Source: Nitrospirota bacterium
Lineage (GTDB): Bacteria > Nitrospirota > Thermodesulfovibrionia > Thermodesulfovibrionales > UBA6898
DNA length: 64,000 nt
Assembly (NCBI GenBank): GCA_024275975.1
Contig: JAJRYC010000013.1
Location: 1-64,000 of the forward strand
Direction of reading: 5' to 3'
In this document: in pieces, positions 27,866 to 35,917 of the stretch
Numbering within the stretch: the stretch's first letter is position 1
Layout: every line of letters begins with the position of its first letter
Program-made: the position numbers and the translations under genes
The notes under the pieces: model-generated
What the model saw: only the letters and a program-made list of their open reading frames with translations
Databases searched by the model: none
Told to the model about the DNA's origin: nothing

Positions 27866-28471
27866 ATGCATATATCGGAAGGGGTCCTTTCAGCGCCTGT
27901 CCTTTTGACGGGCGCTGCCCTTGCGGCAGGCGGTGTCGCATTAGGGCTGAAGAAGATGGATTACGAAAAGATACCCGAGGTGGCGGTGCTTTCATCCGCC
28001 TTTTTTGTTGCATCGTTGATACATATTCCGCTGGGGCCTTCGAGTGTGCACCTTGTGCTTAACGGACTTGTGGGTGTGCTGCTGGGATGGATGGCATTTC
28101 CAGCTATTCTGGTAGCACTTACGCTTCAGGCGCTGCTGTTTCAGTTTGGCGGCTTTACCGTGCTTGGGGTCAATACGTTTAATATGGCTGCGCCTGCCGT
28201 GCTTTCTTATTATCTCTTCAGCCATCTCATCAGAAGGGAAAATCACACTGCCGCCATAGTGGCGGGGTTTCTGGCGGGTGGACTGGGTGTGGGCGGAGGG
28301 GCACTGCTAATTGCCGTCAGCCTCGTAAGTACGGGAGAGGCATTTTTGAATGTTGCAAAACTCATACTGCTCGCGCATCTGCCCGTGATGGTCATAGAGG
28401 GCATCATTACCGCCTTCTGTGTTATATTTTTGAAGAAAGTGAAACCGGAAGTGCTGGAGGTAGGAAAATGA
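27866..28471 (+). CDS. nikM: ECF nickel/cobalt transporter substrate-specific component NikM/CbiM
   Basis: 201 residues, about six membrane helices. The N-terminus MHISEGVLS is the family's metal-binding start, with the amino group and H2 forming the square-planar site, so the start is certain. GVNTFNMAAPAV is a further family signature. Context with NikR and NikK favours nickel over cobalt. It couples to NikL, NikQ and NikO downstream; its stop overlaps the start of nikL by 4 bp. Confidence 0.9.
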   Translation: MHISEGVLSAPVLLTGAALAAGGVALGLKKMDYEKIPEVAVLSSAFFVASLIHIPLGPSSVHLVLNGLVGVLLGWMAFPAILVALTLQALLFQFGGFTVLGVNTFNMAAPAVLSYYLFSHLIRRENHTAAIVAGFLAGGLGVGGGALLIAVSLVSTGEAFLNVAKLILLAHLPVMVIEGIITAFCVIFLKKVKPEVLEVGK

Positions 28472-29112
28472 ATAAATTCGGAATAACATCCGTCCTTATT
28501 TTTATATTTATGATTTTACATTTCACCCAGTCGCCCGCCTCGGCCCACAAGGTCAGTATATTCGCATATGCGGAAGATGAGAAGGTATTTGCGGAAGGAT
28601 ACTTTGTGGATGGCTCAAAAGCTAAAAACTCACGTATAGAGGTTTTTGATGCCAGGTCCGGGAAAAAGCTTCTTGAGGTGAAGACTAATAAAAAGGGTGA
28701 AGCGTCTTTTAAAATTCCGGAAGTCGCACCGCTTAAGCTTGTGATGACCGCAAGCATGGGACACAAAAATGACTATACTATCAGCGAGAATGAGGTGAGG
28801 GAGGCGATGGGCATATCGAAGGTGGAGGTCAGAAGCCAGGGGTCGAAAGATAGAGAACAGATTACGGAAAGCGGTGCTCAAACCTCAAAGCCTGCCGTCG
28901 CCTTACCTGCTACTTCTCGGGGATTGTTATCTTCGGAAATAGAGGCGATCGTTGACAGGACTCTGGAAAGAAAGCTCAGGCCGATAAAAAACATCCTTCT
29001 TCAGTTGCAGGAGTCTTCATCCAAACCGGGTATAAGTGAAATACTCGGTGGAATAGGATATATTTTAGGACTAATGGGGATAGCAATGTATTTTAAAAGC
29101 AGGAGGAAATAG
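28468..29112 (+). CDS. nikL: NikL-type accessory component of the nickel ECF transporter
   Basis: 214 residues: an N-terminal signal-like helix (about 8-27, ending ASAHKVSIFAYA), a periplasmic beta domain with carboxypeptidase-regulatory-like strands (GYFVDGSKAKNSRIEVFD), a low-complexity linker, and a C-terminal membrane helix (GGIGYILGLMGIAMYF) before RRK. This layout fits NikL/NikN-type subunits that accompany NikM. The histidine right after the predicted cleavage may contact metal. It overlaps nikM by 4 bp and lies 2 bp before nikQ. Confidence 0.75.
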   Translation: MNKFGITSVLIFIFMILHFTQSPASAHKVSIFAYAEDEKVFAEGYFVDGSKAKNSRIEVFDARSGKKLLEVKTNKKGEASFKIPEVAPLKLVMTASMGHKNDYTISENEVREAMGISKVEVRSQGSKDREQITESGAQTSKPAVALPATSRGLLSSEIEAIVDRTLERKLRPIKNILLQLQESSSKPGISEILGGIGYILGLMGIAMYFKSRRK

Positions 29113-29114
29113 GG

Positions 29115-29858
29115 GTGCATCTTGAAGAATTTGCAGAAGGAAAATCCCTTTTCCACAGGCTTGACCCCAGGGTCAAGTTTCTGACCTTTATTCCCTATGT
29201 CATTGTTATTGCCGTTTCACAAGGTCTTGCAATTCCGATAACCGGCCTTGCGGTGTCTTCCATTATGGCGGTCATTGCGGAATTAAATATGAAAAAACTT
29301 CTGAACAGGCTTATTGCAGTCAATGTTTTTGTCCTCACGCTCTGGTTATTTATACCTTTCAGTTATCCGGGTTTAGAGTTGTATAGTATAGGCCCGTTGA
29401 CCGCATCCAAAGAAGGTGTTCTCTATGTCCTCTCCATCACAATGAAAACCAATGCCATTGTATTGGCGACTATAGCGGTCCTCGGGACATCGGAGGTTTT
29501 TTCGCTTGCCCATGCCTTTGTCCATCTGAAGGCGCCGAATAAGTTGGTACACCTCTTCTTTTTTTTCTACAGATACATAAGTGTCCTGCATGAAGAATTC
29601 ACCAGGTTAAAAAGAGCGATGAAAATCCGCTCCTTCAAACCGGGAACAGATCTCCATACCTATAAATCCTATGCCTATCTTGTGGGGATGTTGATTGTAA
29701 GCAGTTATGAGCGGGCACAGAGGATTTACAGCGCGATGATTTGCAGGGGATTTACTGGGAGATTCCCTGTGATAGATCATTTCAGTTTAAGGAAAAGTGA
29801 TATAATATTCGGGCTGTTGATGAGTGTGGTCACACTCGTAATGATATATATTATGTGA
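29115..29858 (+). CDS. nikQ: ECF transporter transmembrane component NikQ/CbiQ
   Basis: 247 residues, GTG start. It opens with the family motif FHRLDPRVKFL and has five to six helices; the coupling region includes LKRAMKIRSF and SAMICRGF, where EcfT proteins carry the arginine motifs that contact the ATPase. It links the ATPase NikO to NikM. A second, more divergent EcfT gene is at 51089 in the corrinoid unit. Confidence 0.88.
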   Translation: MHLEEFAEGKSLFHRLDPRVKFLTFIPYVIVIAVSQGLAIPITGLAVSSIMAVIAELNMKKLLNRLIAVNVFVLTLWLFIPFSYPGLELYSIGPLTASKEGVLYVLSITMKTNAIVLATIAVLGTSEVFSLAHAFVHLKAPNKLVHLFFFFYRYISVLHEEFTRLKRAMKIRSFKPGTDLHTYKSYAYLVGMLIVSSYERAQRIYSAMICRGFTGRFPVIDHFSLRKSDIIFGLLMSVVTLVMIYIM

Positions 29859-29865
29859 GGGTTGT

Positions 29866-30510
29866 TTGATAGAAATCAAGGATTTAAGTTTTGGTTATTC
29901 AGGCGGAGGCAGGATATTTAATGATCTGAATTTCTCATTGAAGAAGGGCGAAAGAATCGGTCTTGTCGGCCCTAACGGCGCCGGCAAGAGCACACTCTTT
30001 TACCTGATTATGGGACTGCTGAAACCCGGGACGGGGGAGGTAAGGGTTTTTGGCAGATCAAGAAAAAATGAAAAAGATTTCCTTGAGGTCAGACAGAAGA
30101 TCGGCCTGCTGTTCCAGGACTCTGAAGATCAACTGTTCTGTCCGACCGTTGAGGAAGATATAGCATTCGGGCCCCTTAATCTCGGCAAGTCCCACAACGA
30201 AGCAAAGGCCATTGTCAGGGAGACCTGCGAGAGGCTGGGGCTGAAGGGTTTTGAGAAAAAGGTCATACACCGGCTTTCGGGAGGTGAGAAGAGACTCGTC
30301 GCCCTTGCCACGGTAATGGCGATGAATCCTGAGTGCTATCTCTTTGATGAGCCTACCTCCGGACTTGATGAGGCGACTACGGAGAGATTTCTCATGTGCC
30401 TCGAAAAATACGCTGATACGTATATTATTATCACTCATGATCACGGTTTTTTAAAGAATGCGGTTGACAAGCTATATAAAATCGAAGCAGGCAGGATCGG
30501 GCCACTGTAA
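29866..30510 (+). CDS. nikO: ECF transporter ATPase NikO/CbiO
   Basis: 214 residues, TTG start shortly after the nikQ stop. Walker A GPNGAGKST (about 36-44), Q-loop FQDSEDQLFCPTVEED typical of CbiO/EcfA, signature LSGGEKR, Walker B CYLFDEPTSGLD and the switch histidine ITHDHG are all present. It energises the NikM-NikL-NikQ importer. It is a short single-domain version; the unrelated 558-residue double ATPase is at 37932. Confidence 0.9.
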   Translation: MIEIKDLSFGYSGGGRIFNDLNFSLKKGERIGLVGPNGAGKSTLFYLIMGLLKPGTGEVRVFGRSRKNEKDFLEVRQKIGLLFQDSEDQLFCPTVEEDIAFGPLNLGKSHNEAKAIVRETCERLGLKGFEKKVIHRLSGGEKRLVALATVMAMNPECYLFDEPTSGLDEATTERFLMCLEKYADTYIIITHDHGFLKNAVDKLYKIEAGRIGPL

Positions 30511-30586
30511 TTGAGGACGCCGCAAATCCCGACACCGGGCGCGTGAACGCGCTTCCTGTAATAATGACGGACATAACCCGCAAAGC

Positions 30587-30617
30587 TTGACATCCCAAAA
30601 AGAAATATGCTTATAAT
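30587..30617 (+). promoter_or_regulatory. Promoter for the first cobalamin riboswitch unit
   Basis: TTGACA (30587-30592) and TATAAT (30612-30617), spacer 19 bp, slightly long, about 28 bp upstream of the riboswitch. It marks a transcription unit separate from the nickel genes. Confidence 0.5.
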
Positions 30618-30644
30618 AAATTCGTGCCTGCTGAATTTTTTCAC

Positions 30645-30810
30645 AGGTGCAGATGGTTGTCATGGAAAGGGGTGAAAACCCCCTGCTGCCCCGCAGCCGT
30701 GATGGGAACGAAAGCCCGGAATACCACTGGTCATAACGACTGGGAAGGTGGGTGAGTAGGAAAACTCGCAGACGAGAATTAATGCCCAGAGCCGGAAGAC
30801 CCATCCATCG
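30645..30810 (+). ncRNA. Cobalamin riboswitch 1 (upstream of nrdD)
   Basis: The canonical core is readable: GGGGTGAAAACCCCC, then CTGCCCCGCAGCCGTGATGGGAACGAAA (given here as adjoining parts CTGCCCCGCAGCC and GTGATGGGAACGAAA), CCACTGG, GGGAAGGTGGGTGAGTAGGA, and the B12 box GAGCCGGAAGACC. P1 closes with GATGG (30652-30656) pairing CCATC (30801-30805). It would lower expression of nrdDG and cbiK when adenosylcobalamin is abundant. A GGGAGGTG ribosome-binding site and a 27-codon frame follow it directly. Confidence 0.95.
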
Positions 30811-30838
30811 ATAAATTCCTCGAGGGAGGTGTAATCCC

Positions 30839-30922
30839 GTGAATGATTTCATTTCTAAAAGAAGGACGCTCGTCTGTTCCTTCCATATCCCTGTTTCTAT
30901 TCTGCATCTGAAAATCCCTTGA
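30839..30922 (+). CDS. Short leader frame after riboswitch 1
   Basis: GTG 30839 opens 27 codons (VNDFISKRRTLVC...), with GGGAGGTG seven bases upstream. The stretch between the riboswitch and this start closely matches the sequence after riboswitch 3 (CTCGAGGGAGGTG), where a 14-codon frame also follows. It may be a leader peptide or regulated decoy rather than a functional protein. The remaining 30923-31055 has no gene. Confidence 0.3.
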   Translation: MNDFISKRRTLVCSFHIPVSILHLKIP

Positions 30923-31055
30923 AACTCCCCGGAAATTGAAGCGAGGTTTTGTGCGATGCTACCTGTCTGCACTTGGCGGCCCTTTTTTTATATCGGACCG
31001 AACATGACAGGAAGAGCAAAAAACTCATAGTTTTCCGACATGGAGGTAAGGAATT

Positions 31056-33149
31056 ATGTTTAAGAGTATCCGGAAGAGAGATGGAAAAACAGTTGGTTTC
31101 AATGCAGAAAAAGTTACAAACGCGATTGCAAAGGCCGGGGCGGCCACCGGTGAGTTTGGTTGCGATATCGCAATAAAGTTGACCCTGAAGGTCCTGAACC
31201 TTGCACAGCAGGTTATTGGCAACAGGGTCCCTGCTGTCGAGGAGATTCAGGACATCGTGGAGGAGGTCCTGCTGTCCTCTGTCTATCGCAGGACCGCCAA
31301 GGCGTATATACTCTACAGGGAGCAGCATGCCAGGACCAGAGAGATTACCACGAAGGCGGATATTGACCTTGTAGACCATTATCTGGAGCAGCTCGACTGG
31401 AAGGTCAATGAAAACAGCAACATGGCCTTTTCTCTTCAGGGTCTGAACAACTATATCTCCTCTGATATCAGCAAAATCTACTGGCTTAACAGGATATACC
31501 CCCCCGAGATCAGGCATGCGCATCGTGATGGTGATTTCCATATTCATGACCTGAATATCCTTTCCGTCTATTGTGTCGGATGGGACCTTCTTGACCTCCT
31601 GATGCAGGGGTTTAAGGGTGCGTCAGGCAAGATAGAGAGCAGTCCCGCCAAACATTTCCGCAGTGCCCTCGGCCAGGTTGTGAACTTCTTTTATACCCTC
31701 CAGGGAGAGGCCGCCGGCGCGCAGGCATTCTCAAATTTTGATACCCTTCTGAGCCCCTTTATAAGATACGACAGGTTGAACTACAGGGAGGTCAAGCAGG
31801 CACTACAGGAGTTTATATTTAATATTAATGTCCCCACAAGGGTAGGGTTCCAAACCCCGTTCACCAACATCACCCTTGACTTAACGGTCCCCGGAAATTT
31901 TGCCGACCAGGCTGTTGTCATAGGTGGCAGGCTGCAGGATGTGAACTACGGGGAGTTTCAGGAAGAGATGGATATGTTCAACAGGGCCTTTCTTGAGGTC
32001 ATGCTGGAGGGTGATGCAAAGGGAAGGGTCTTTACCTTTCCGATTCCCACTTACAATATAACCAGGGATTTTGACTGGGAGAATCCGAACCTGAATATTT
32101 TGTGGGAGGTGACCGCCAAATACGGGATCCCGTACTTCTCAAACTTTATAAACTCGGACATGAAGCCGGAGGATGCCCGTTCCATGTGCTGCAGGCTGCG
32201 ACTCGATAACAGGGAGTTGCAGAAGAGAGGGGGCGGTCTCTTCGGGGCGAATCCACTTACAGGCTCTATCGGCGTGGTCACGATCAATATGCCGAGGCTT
32301 GGATATTTAGCTGAAGACGAGGATGAGTTTATGACTCTCCTGCAGCGGCTGATGACCCTGGCCAGGGAGAGCCTGGAGAAAAAGAGAAAGGTCCTGGAGA
32401 AGTTTACAGACGGCAATCTTTACCCTTATGCGAAATACTACCTGAGAAGTGTCAAGGAAAGGTTTAATGAGTACTGGAAGAACCACTTCTCCACAATCGG
32501 TCTTATAGGCATGAACGAGGCATGCCTGAACCTCTTCGGCACGGGAATCGCTTCACGGCGGGGACACGCCTTTACACTCGGAGTGATGGACTTCATGAGA
32601 AAAAAACTGATGGAGTTTCAGGAGGAGACAGGCAATAATTATAATCTCGAGGCTACACCGGCAGAGGGGACGTCGTACAGGTTGGCAATGCTGGATAAGG
32701 AGAGGTTTCCGGCAATGGTCTGTGCCAATGAGATGCAATGTCGCGACAGCCGGATGGAGCCGTTTTATACAAACTCCACACAGCTGCCCGTGGACTTTAC
32801 CGATGATATTTTCGAGGTGCTGGATTATCAGGATGAATTTCAGCAGAGGTACACGGGCGGGACGGTCCTGCATCTTTTTGCGGGAGAGAGAATAGACGAT
32901 ACAACCGCCCTGAAAGGACTTATCCGCAGGGTCTGTGAAAATTACCACATGCCATATTTCACCATAACCCCTACTTTTAGCGTCTGTCCGGGGCATGGAT
33001 ACATTGCGGGCGAGCAGAGCAAGTGCCCCCGCTGTCATGAAGATACGGAAGTATACTCCCGAATAGTCGGCTATCTGCGTCCCGTAAAACAATGGAACAG
33101 GGGCAAGCAAGCAGAGTTCAGGAAACGGAAGGAGTTTATCCTGGTATGA
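31056..33149 (+). CDS. nrdD: Anaerobic (class III) ribonucleoside-triphosphate reductase
   Basis: 697 residues. An ATP-cone occupies about 3-95 (IRKRDGKTVGFNAEKV), followed by the ten-stranded barrel. Near the C-terminus a Zn-binding pair of cysteines (SKCPRCHED) precedes YSRIVGYLRPVKQWNRGK, with G672 as the expected glycyl-radical site. It reduces ribonucleotides to deoxyribonucleotides without oxygen and without B12. Being downstream of a cobalamin riboswitch, it would be made when B12 is scarce, implying that a B12-dependent class II enzyme exists elsewhere in the genome. Its stop overlaps the nrdG start. Confidence 0.93.
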   Translation: MFKSIRKRDGKTVGFNAEKVTNAIAKAGAATGEFGCDIAIKLTLKVLNLAQQVIGNRVPAVEEIQDIVEEVLLSSVYRRTAKAYILYREQHARTREITTKADIDLVDHYLEQLDWKVNENSNMAFSLQGLNNYISSDISKIYWLNRIYPPEIRHAHRDGDFHIHDLNILSVYCVGWDLLDLLMQGFKGASGKIESSPAKHFRSALGQVVNFFYTLQGEAAGAQAFSNFDTLLSPFIRYDRLNYREVKQALQEFIFNINVPTRVGFQTPFTNITLDLTVPGNFADQAVVIGGRLQDVNYGEFQEEMDMFNRAFLEVMLEGDAKGRVFTFPIPTYNITRDFDWENPNLNILWEVTAKYGIPYFSNFINSDMKPEDARSMCCRLRLDNRELQKRGGGLFGANPLTGSIGVVTINMPRLGYLAEDEDEFMTLLQRLMTLARESLEKKRKVLEKFTDGNLYPYAKYYLRSVKERFNEYWKNHFSTIGLIGMNEACLNLFGTGIASRRGHAFTLGVMDFMRKKLMEFQEETGNNYNLEATPAEGTSYRLAMLDKERFPAMVCANEMQCRDSRMEPFYTNSTQLPVDFTDDIFEVLDYQDEFQQRYTGGTVLHLFAGERIDDTTALKGLIRRVCENYHMPYFTITPTFSVCPGHGYIAGEQSKCPRCHEDTEVYSRIVGYLRPVKQWNRGKQAEFRKRKEFILV

Positions 33150-33868
33150 GGACAGGAGGCCTTCATAAGTTCTCTTTAATAGATTATCCGGGAAAGATCA
33201 GCGCCGTTGTCTTTACACAGGGCTGTAATTTCAGGTGTCTCTATTGCCATAACCCGGGGCTTGTTTATCCTGCTTTATTCAATCAGCCTCCTGTGCGGGA
33301 AGAGGCACTGCTGTCATTCCTGGCGCGTAGGAAGGGGCTGATAGATGGTGTGGTCATAACGGGTGGTGAGCCACTTCTGCAGGAAGGGCTGGAGGTTTTT
33401 ATCCGGGCTGTCAGGGAGATGGGTTTTTTTGTAAAACTCGATACCAATGGCTCAAAACCCGAGAGGCTTGAAGGACTGCTGAAAGCAGAGTTGATCGACT
33501 ATATTGCCATGGATTACAAGGCGCCGCTCAGGATGTATCACCGTATTGCCGGAGCCGTGGTGGAGACAGTGGAGATTACCAGGTCCGTTAATGTCATAAC
33601 AGGAAGCGGTATACCTTACGAGATAAGGACGACCATCTTCAGCGGGCTAGGGAGTGAGGATGTTGCCGAGATGATAATGGAGCTGCAACTGATGAAGGTG
33701 GAGAGCTACTTTCTTCAGGTTTTTAAGCCATATACGGATTGCAGGGAAGACCTTTCTCCGCAGGAAATGAATATTGAACGCCTTTACAGAAATCTCTCTG
33801 GATTCAGAAGATATGGCATCAGGAATATCTCAAAGGAGGAACAAAATCATTATGCTGGTCATAGGTGA
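33146..33868 (+). CDS. nrdG: Anaerobic ribonucleotide reductase activase (radical SAM)
   Basis: 240 residues from ATG 33146, which overlaps the nrdD stop (ATGA). The radical SAM cysteines are C27, C31 and C34 (GCNFRCLYCHNPG), followed by ITGGEPLLQ, the SAM-binding GGE motif. It generates the glycyl radical on NrdD. The frame is open further upstream to 33092, but that would overlap nrdD by over 50 bp and add residues foreign to the family. The C-terminus overlaps the next gene's start region. Confidence 0.9.
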   Translation: MRTGGLHKFSLIDYPGKISAVVFTQGCNFRCLYCHNPGLVYPALFNQPPVREEALLSFLARRKGLIDGVVITGGEPLLQEGLEVFIRAVREMGFFVKLDTNGSKPERLEGLLKAELIDYIAMDYKAPLRMYHRIAGAVVETVEITRSVNVITGSGIPYEIRTTIFSGLGSEDVAEMIMELQLMKVESYFLQVFKPYTDCREDLSPQEMNIERLYRNLSGFRRYGIRNISKEEQNHYAGHR

Positions 33869-34628
33869 AAAGATAAATGTGCTGAGCACGGCGATTTATG
33901 AGGGTATAGTATCGGGGAACCTGTCTCCCATAGTCAGTTTTGCCATTTTGCAGGTGGAATCAGGTGCGGATGCACTGGATATAAATCTCGGTCCCGATCT
34001 CAGGAATGGAGAGGCGATTATGAAGGAGCTGGTTATGCTCGTTCAGCAGTATGTTGATGTGCCGGTCTGCCTTAATGGAACACAGGAGATTATCGGGGCA
34101 GGACTTGCGGTACATAAAGGCAGGGCGATAATAAACGGTGTTACGGGCGACAGGGAAAGGATGGCGAGACTGATTGATCTCGCAGGTGAGTTCGACACGC
34201 GTATTATCGGCATGGCCGTGCCCGGAAAGGGATATGCGGAAGGCATGGACAGCAAGTGTGTGATAGCCGTTGAGATTGCTGAACAGGCTGTACGCCGGGG
34301 CATTAATGTTTCAGACATATACATGGATCCTGTCCTCACCTCATTTGCATTAAGTCCGGATGCAATTTTTAATGCGGTCAGAAGTATTCGTACCTTTAAG
34401 GAGATGATTCCCGGGGTGAAAACCCTGGTTGGACTGAGTAATATCTCTCAGGGGATCAGTAAAAAGAACACGCATGTTATCAATAGTACAGCCCTTGGGG
34501 TGATGGCCGGAGCGGGGCTTGACGCCGCGATATTAAATCCCATGGACAGGCTTGTCAAAGAGACTTCAAAGACGGTAAAACTGCTCTGCCGTAGTGGTGT
34601 CTATTGTGATGCCTATCTCTGTGGATAG
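33852..34628 (+). CDS. Pterin-binding methyltransferase (AcsE/MeTr-like)
   Basis: 258 residues from ATG 33852, which has AAAGGAGG upstream; the frame is open earlier but inside nrdG. It starts MLVIGEKINV and has the pterin-binding TIM-barrel features of methyltetrahydrofolate:corrinoid/Fe-S protein methyltransferases: ADALDINLG, ATG-like NGVTGD, and YMDPVLTSFALS with GLSNISQGI. It would move a methyl group between methyl-tetrahydrofolate and a corrinoid protein, as in the Wood-Ljungdahl pathway. Its place behind a B12 riboswitch next to cbiK is unusual. Dihydropteroate synthase is unlikely. Confidence 0.75.
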   Translation: MLVIGEKINVLSTAIYEGIVSGNLSPIVSFAILQVESGADALDINLGPDLRNGEAIMKELVMLVQQYVDVPVCLNGTQEIIGAGLAVHKGRAIINGVTGDRERMARLIDLAGEFDTRIIGMAVPGKGYAEGMDSKCVIAVEIAEQAVRRGINVSDIYMDPVLTSFALSPDAIFNAVRSIRTFKEMIPGVKTLVGLSNISQGISKKNTHVINSTALGVMAGAGLDAAILNPMDRLVKETSKTVKLLCRSGVYCDAYLCG

Positions 34629-34641
34629 AGATAAAGGACTT

Positions 34642-35472
34642 ATGAAAGAGAAAAAACTCAGAAAGAGGAGACTTAAGGATGACCCGGCAATTCTAGTTGC
34701 CGTCTTTGGAACGAGCAGCCGGGGGGGAACTGTTTACAGTATTTTTGACAACCTGGTAGAAAAAGAATTCAGCGGGGTTGAGACCCGCTGGGCGTATACA
34801 TCCGAGATAATCAGGGAAAAGACTGGCCATCCCGGCGTGACAGAGGCGCTCGCCTCCCTGGAGGCGGAGGGATACAGAAAGGTGGTGGTGCAACCGCTGC
34901 ATATATTTCCGGGTACTGAATATCAGATACTGACAGAGGTTTGTCACGGTTTTCCGGGACTCAGGATAATAGTGGGAGAAACCCTCCTGCACAGGTGGCA
35001 CTTTGTTGAAGAGGTGCTCCATATTATTTCAAAGGACTTCCTCTCCCCGGAAAAGGGAATCAACGTAGTGGTGGCGCACGGCACACCCCTTGCCTCTGAC
35101 CCTGCAAATATAGTCTGCATGGGCTTCGACAATCTATTGTCTCACAGGTATGACAATGTTTTATTCTCCACCATAGAGGGCATACCGGGTAGGGAAGGCG
35201 TCTTAAAAAAGGTGCATGTGGCAAGGCAGGGACGGCAGAGGGCAAGGATAATCCCATTCATGTACGTAGCCGGGCTTCATGTCGAAGAAGACCTCATTGG
35301 TGAAAACAACAGCTACAGGGCAGACCTCAAAGAGATGGGCCTTGATGTGGACTGGGTAACAGCCGGCCACGAGGGATTATCCTTCCCGAAGAGCCTCGGT
35401 TTTTATGAAGAGATACCGCATTGTTTTCTTGAGCGTCTCAGGAGATCAATAGAGTTAATGAGGTTCTATTAA
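34642..35472 (+). CDS. cbiK: Sirohydrochlorin cobaltochelatase, cytosolic (CbiK)
   Basis: 276 residues from ATG 34642 (ATAAAGGAC precedes it; an in-frame ATG at 34594 overlaps the previous gene). Family marks are VAVFGTSSRGG at the start, WAYTSEIIR, VVQPLHIFPGTEY with the catalytic histidine, VVVAHGTP, and IIPFMYVAGLH with the second metal histidine. It inserts Co2+ into sirohydrochlorin in the anaerobic B12 route. It lacks a signal peptide, in contrast to its paralogue at 56477, so it is the cytosolic form used for biosynthesis. Confidence 0.88.
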   Translation: MKEKKLRKRRLKDDPAILVAVFGTSSRGGTVYSIFDNLVEKEFSGVETRWAYTSEIIREKTGHPGVTEALASLEAEGYRKVVVQPLHIFPGTEYQILTEVCHGFPGLRIIVGETLLHRWHFVEEVLHIISKDFLSPEKGINVVVAHGTPLASDPANIVCMGFDNLLSHRYDNVLFSTIEGIPGREGVLKKVHVARQGRQRARIIPFMYVAGLHVEEDLIGENNSYRADLKEMGLDVDWVTAGHEGLSFPKSLGFYEEIPHCFLERLRRSIELMRFY

Positions 35473-35687
35473 AGTTGATGATAAAGGTGGACCGTGACGT
35501 TATTATCAGGTGCCCTTGATGAGGATGGTTTTTCCGGAGATGGTCTCCCCGTTCCTTCCGGGACCCTGCTTTTAGGTGCCGGTTATGAGTTTTAAGAGGA
35601 TCTGATGACTACTGGCTGAATCTGATGGTAAAGGAGGTGAGAGAAACAGGAATTGTAAACAGTTCATAAAAGATGTTTTGACCACAA

Positions 35688-35881
35688 GGCTGGATGTCAG
35701 GGAAGAGGGGTGAGAGTCCCCCGCTGCCCCGCAGCCGTGAAGGGAACGAAAACCCGAAAAAAGCCACTGTCATGGGTAACACCATGGCGGGAAGGTGGGT
35801 GAGTAGGAAAGAGAAACGGTTTGATTCATAACTTTGTAACCCGTAACTCATTTTTGCCCCGAGCCGGAAGACCTGTCCAGA
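35688..35881 (+). ncRNA. Cobalamin riboswitch 2 (upstream of the TonB receptor)
   Basis: Core elements are AGGGGTGAGAGTCCCCC, CTGCCCCGCAGCC, GTGAAGGGAACGAAAACCC, GGGAAGGTGGGTGAGTAGGA and B12 box GAGCCGGAAGACC. P1 pairs CTGGA (35690-35694) with TCCAG (35876-35880). The ribosome-binding site GGGAGGAAAAAG and the receptor ATG follow within 40 bp, suggesting translational control. The 35473-35687 stretch before it shows no gene. Confidence 0.95.
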
Positions 35882-35917
35882 CCAAAAAAATAAAAAATTC
35901 TCGCGGGAGGAAAAAGA

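Noticed and set aside
35473-35687. Possible small gene before riboswitch 2
   Set aside because: No frame with both a ribosome site and sensible length; the AAAGGAGGTGAG at about 35632 is followed only by very short frames.
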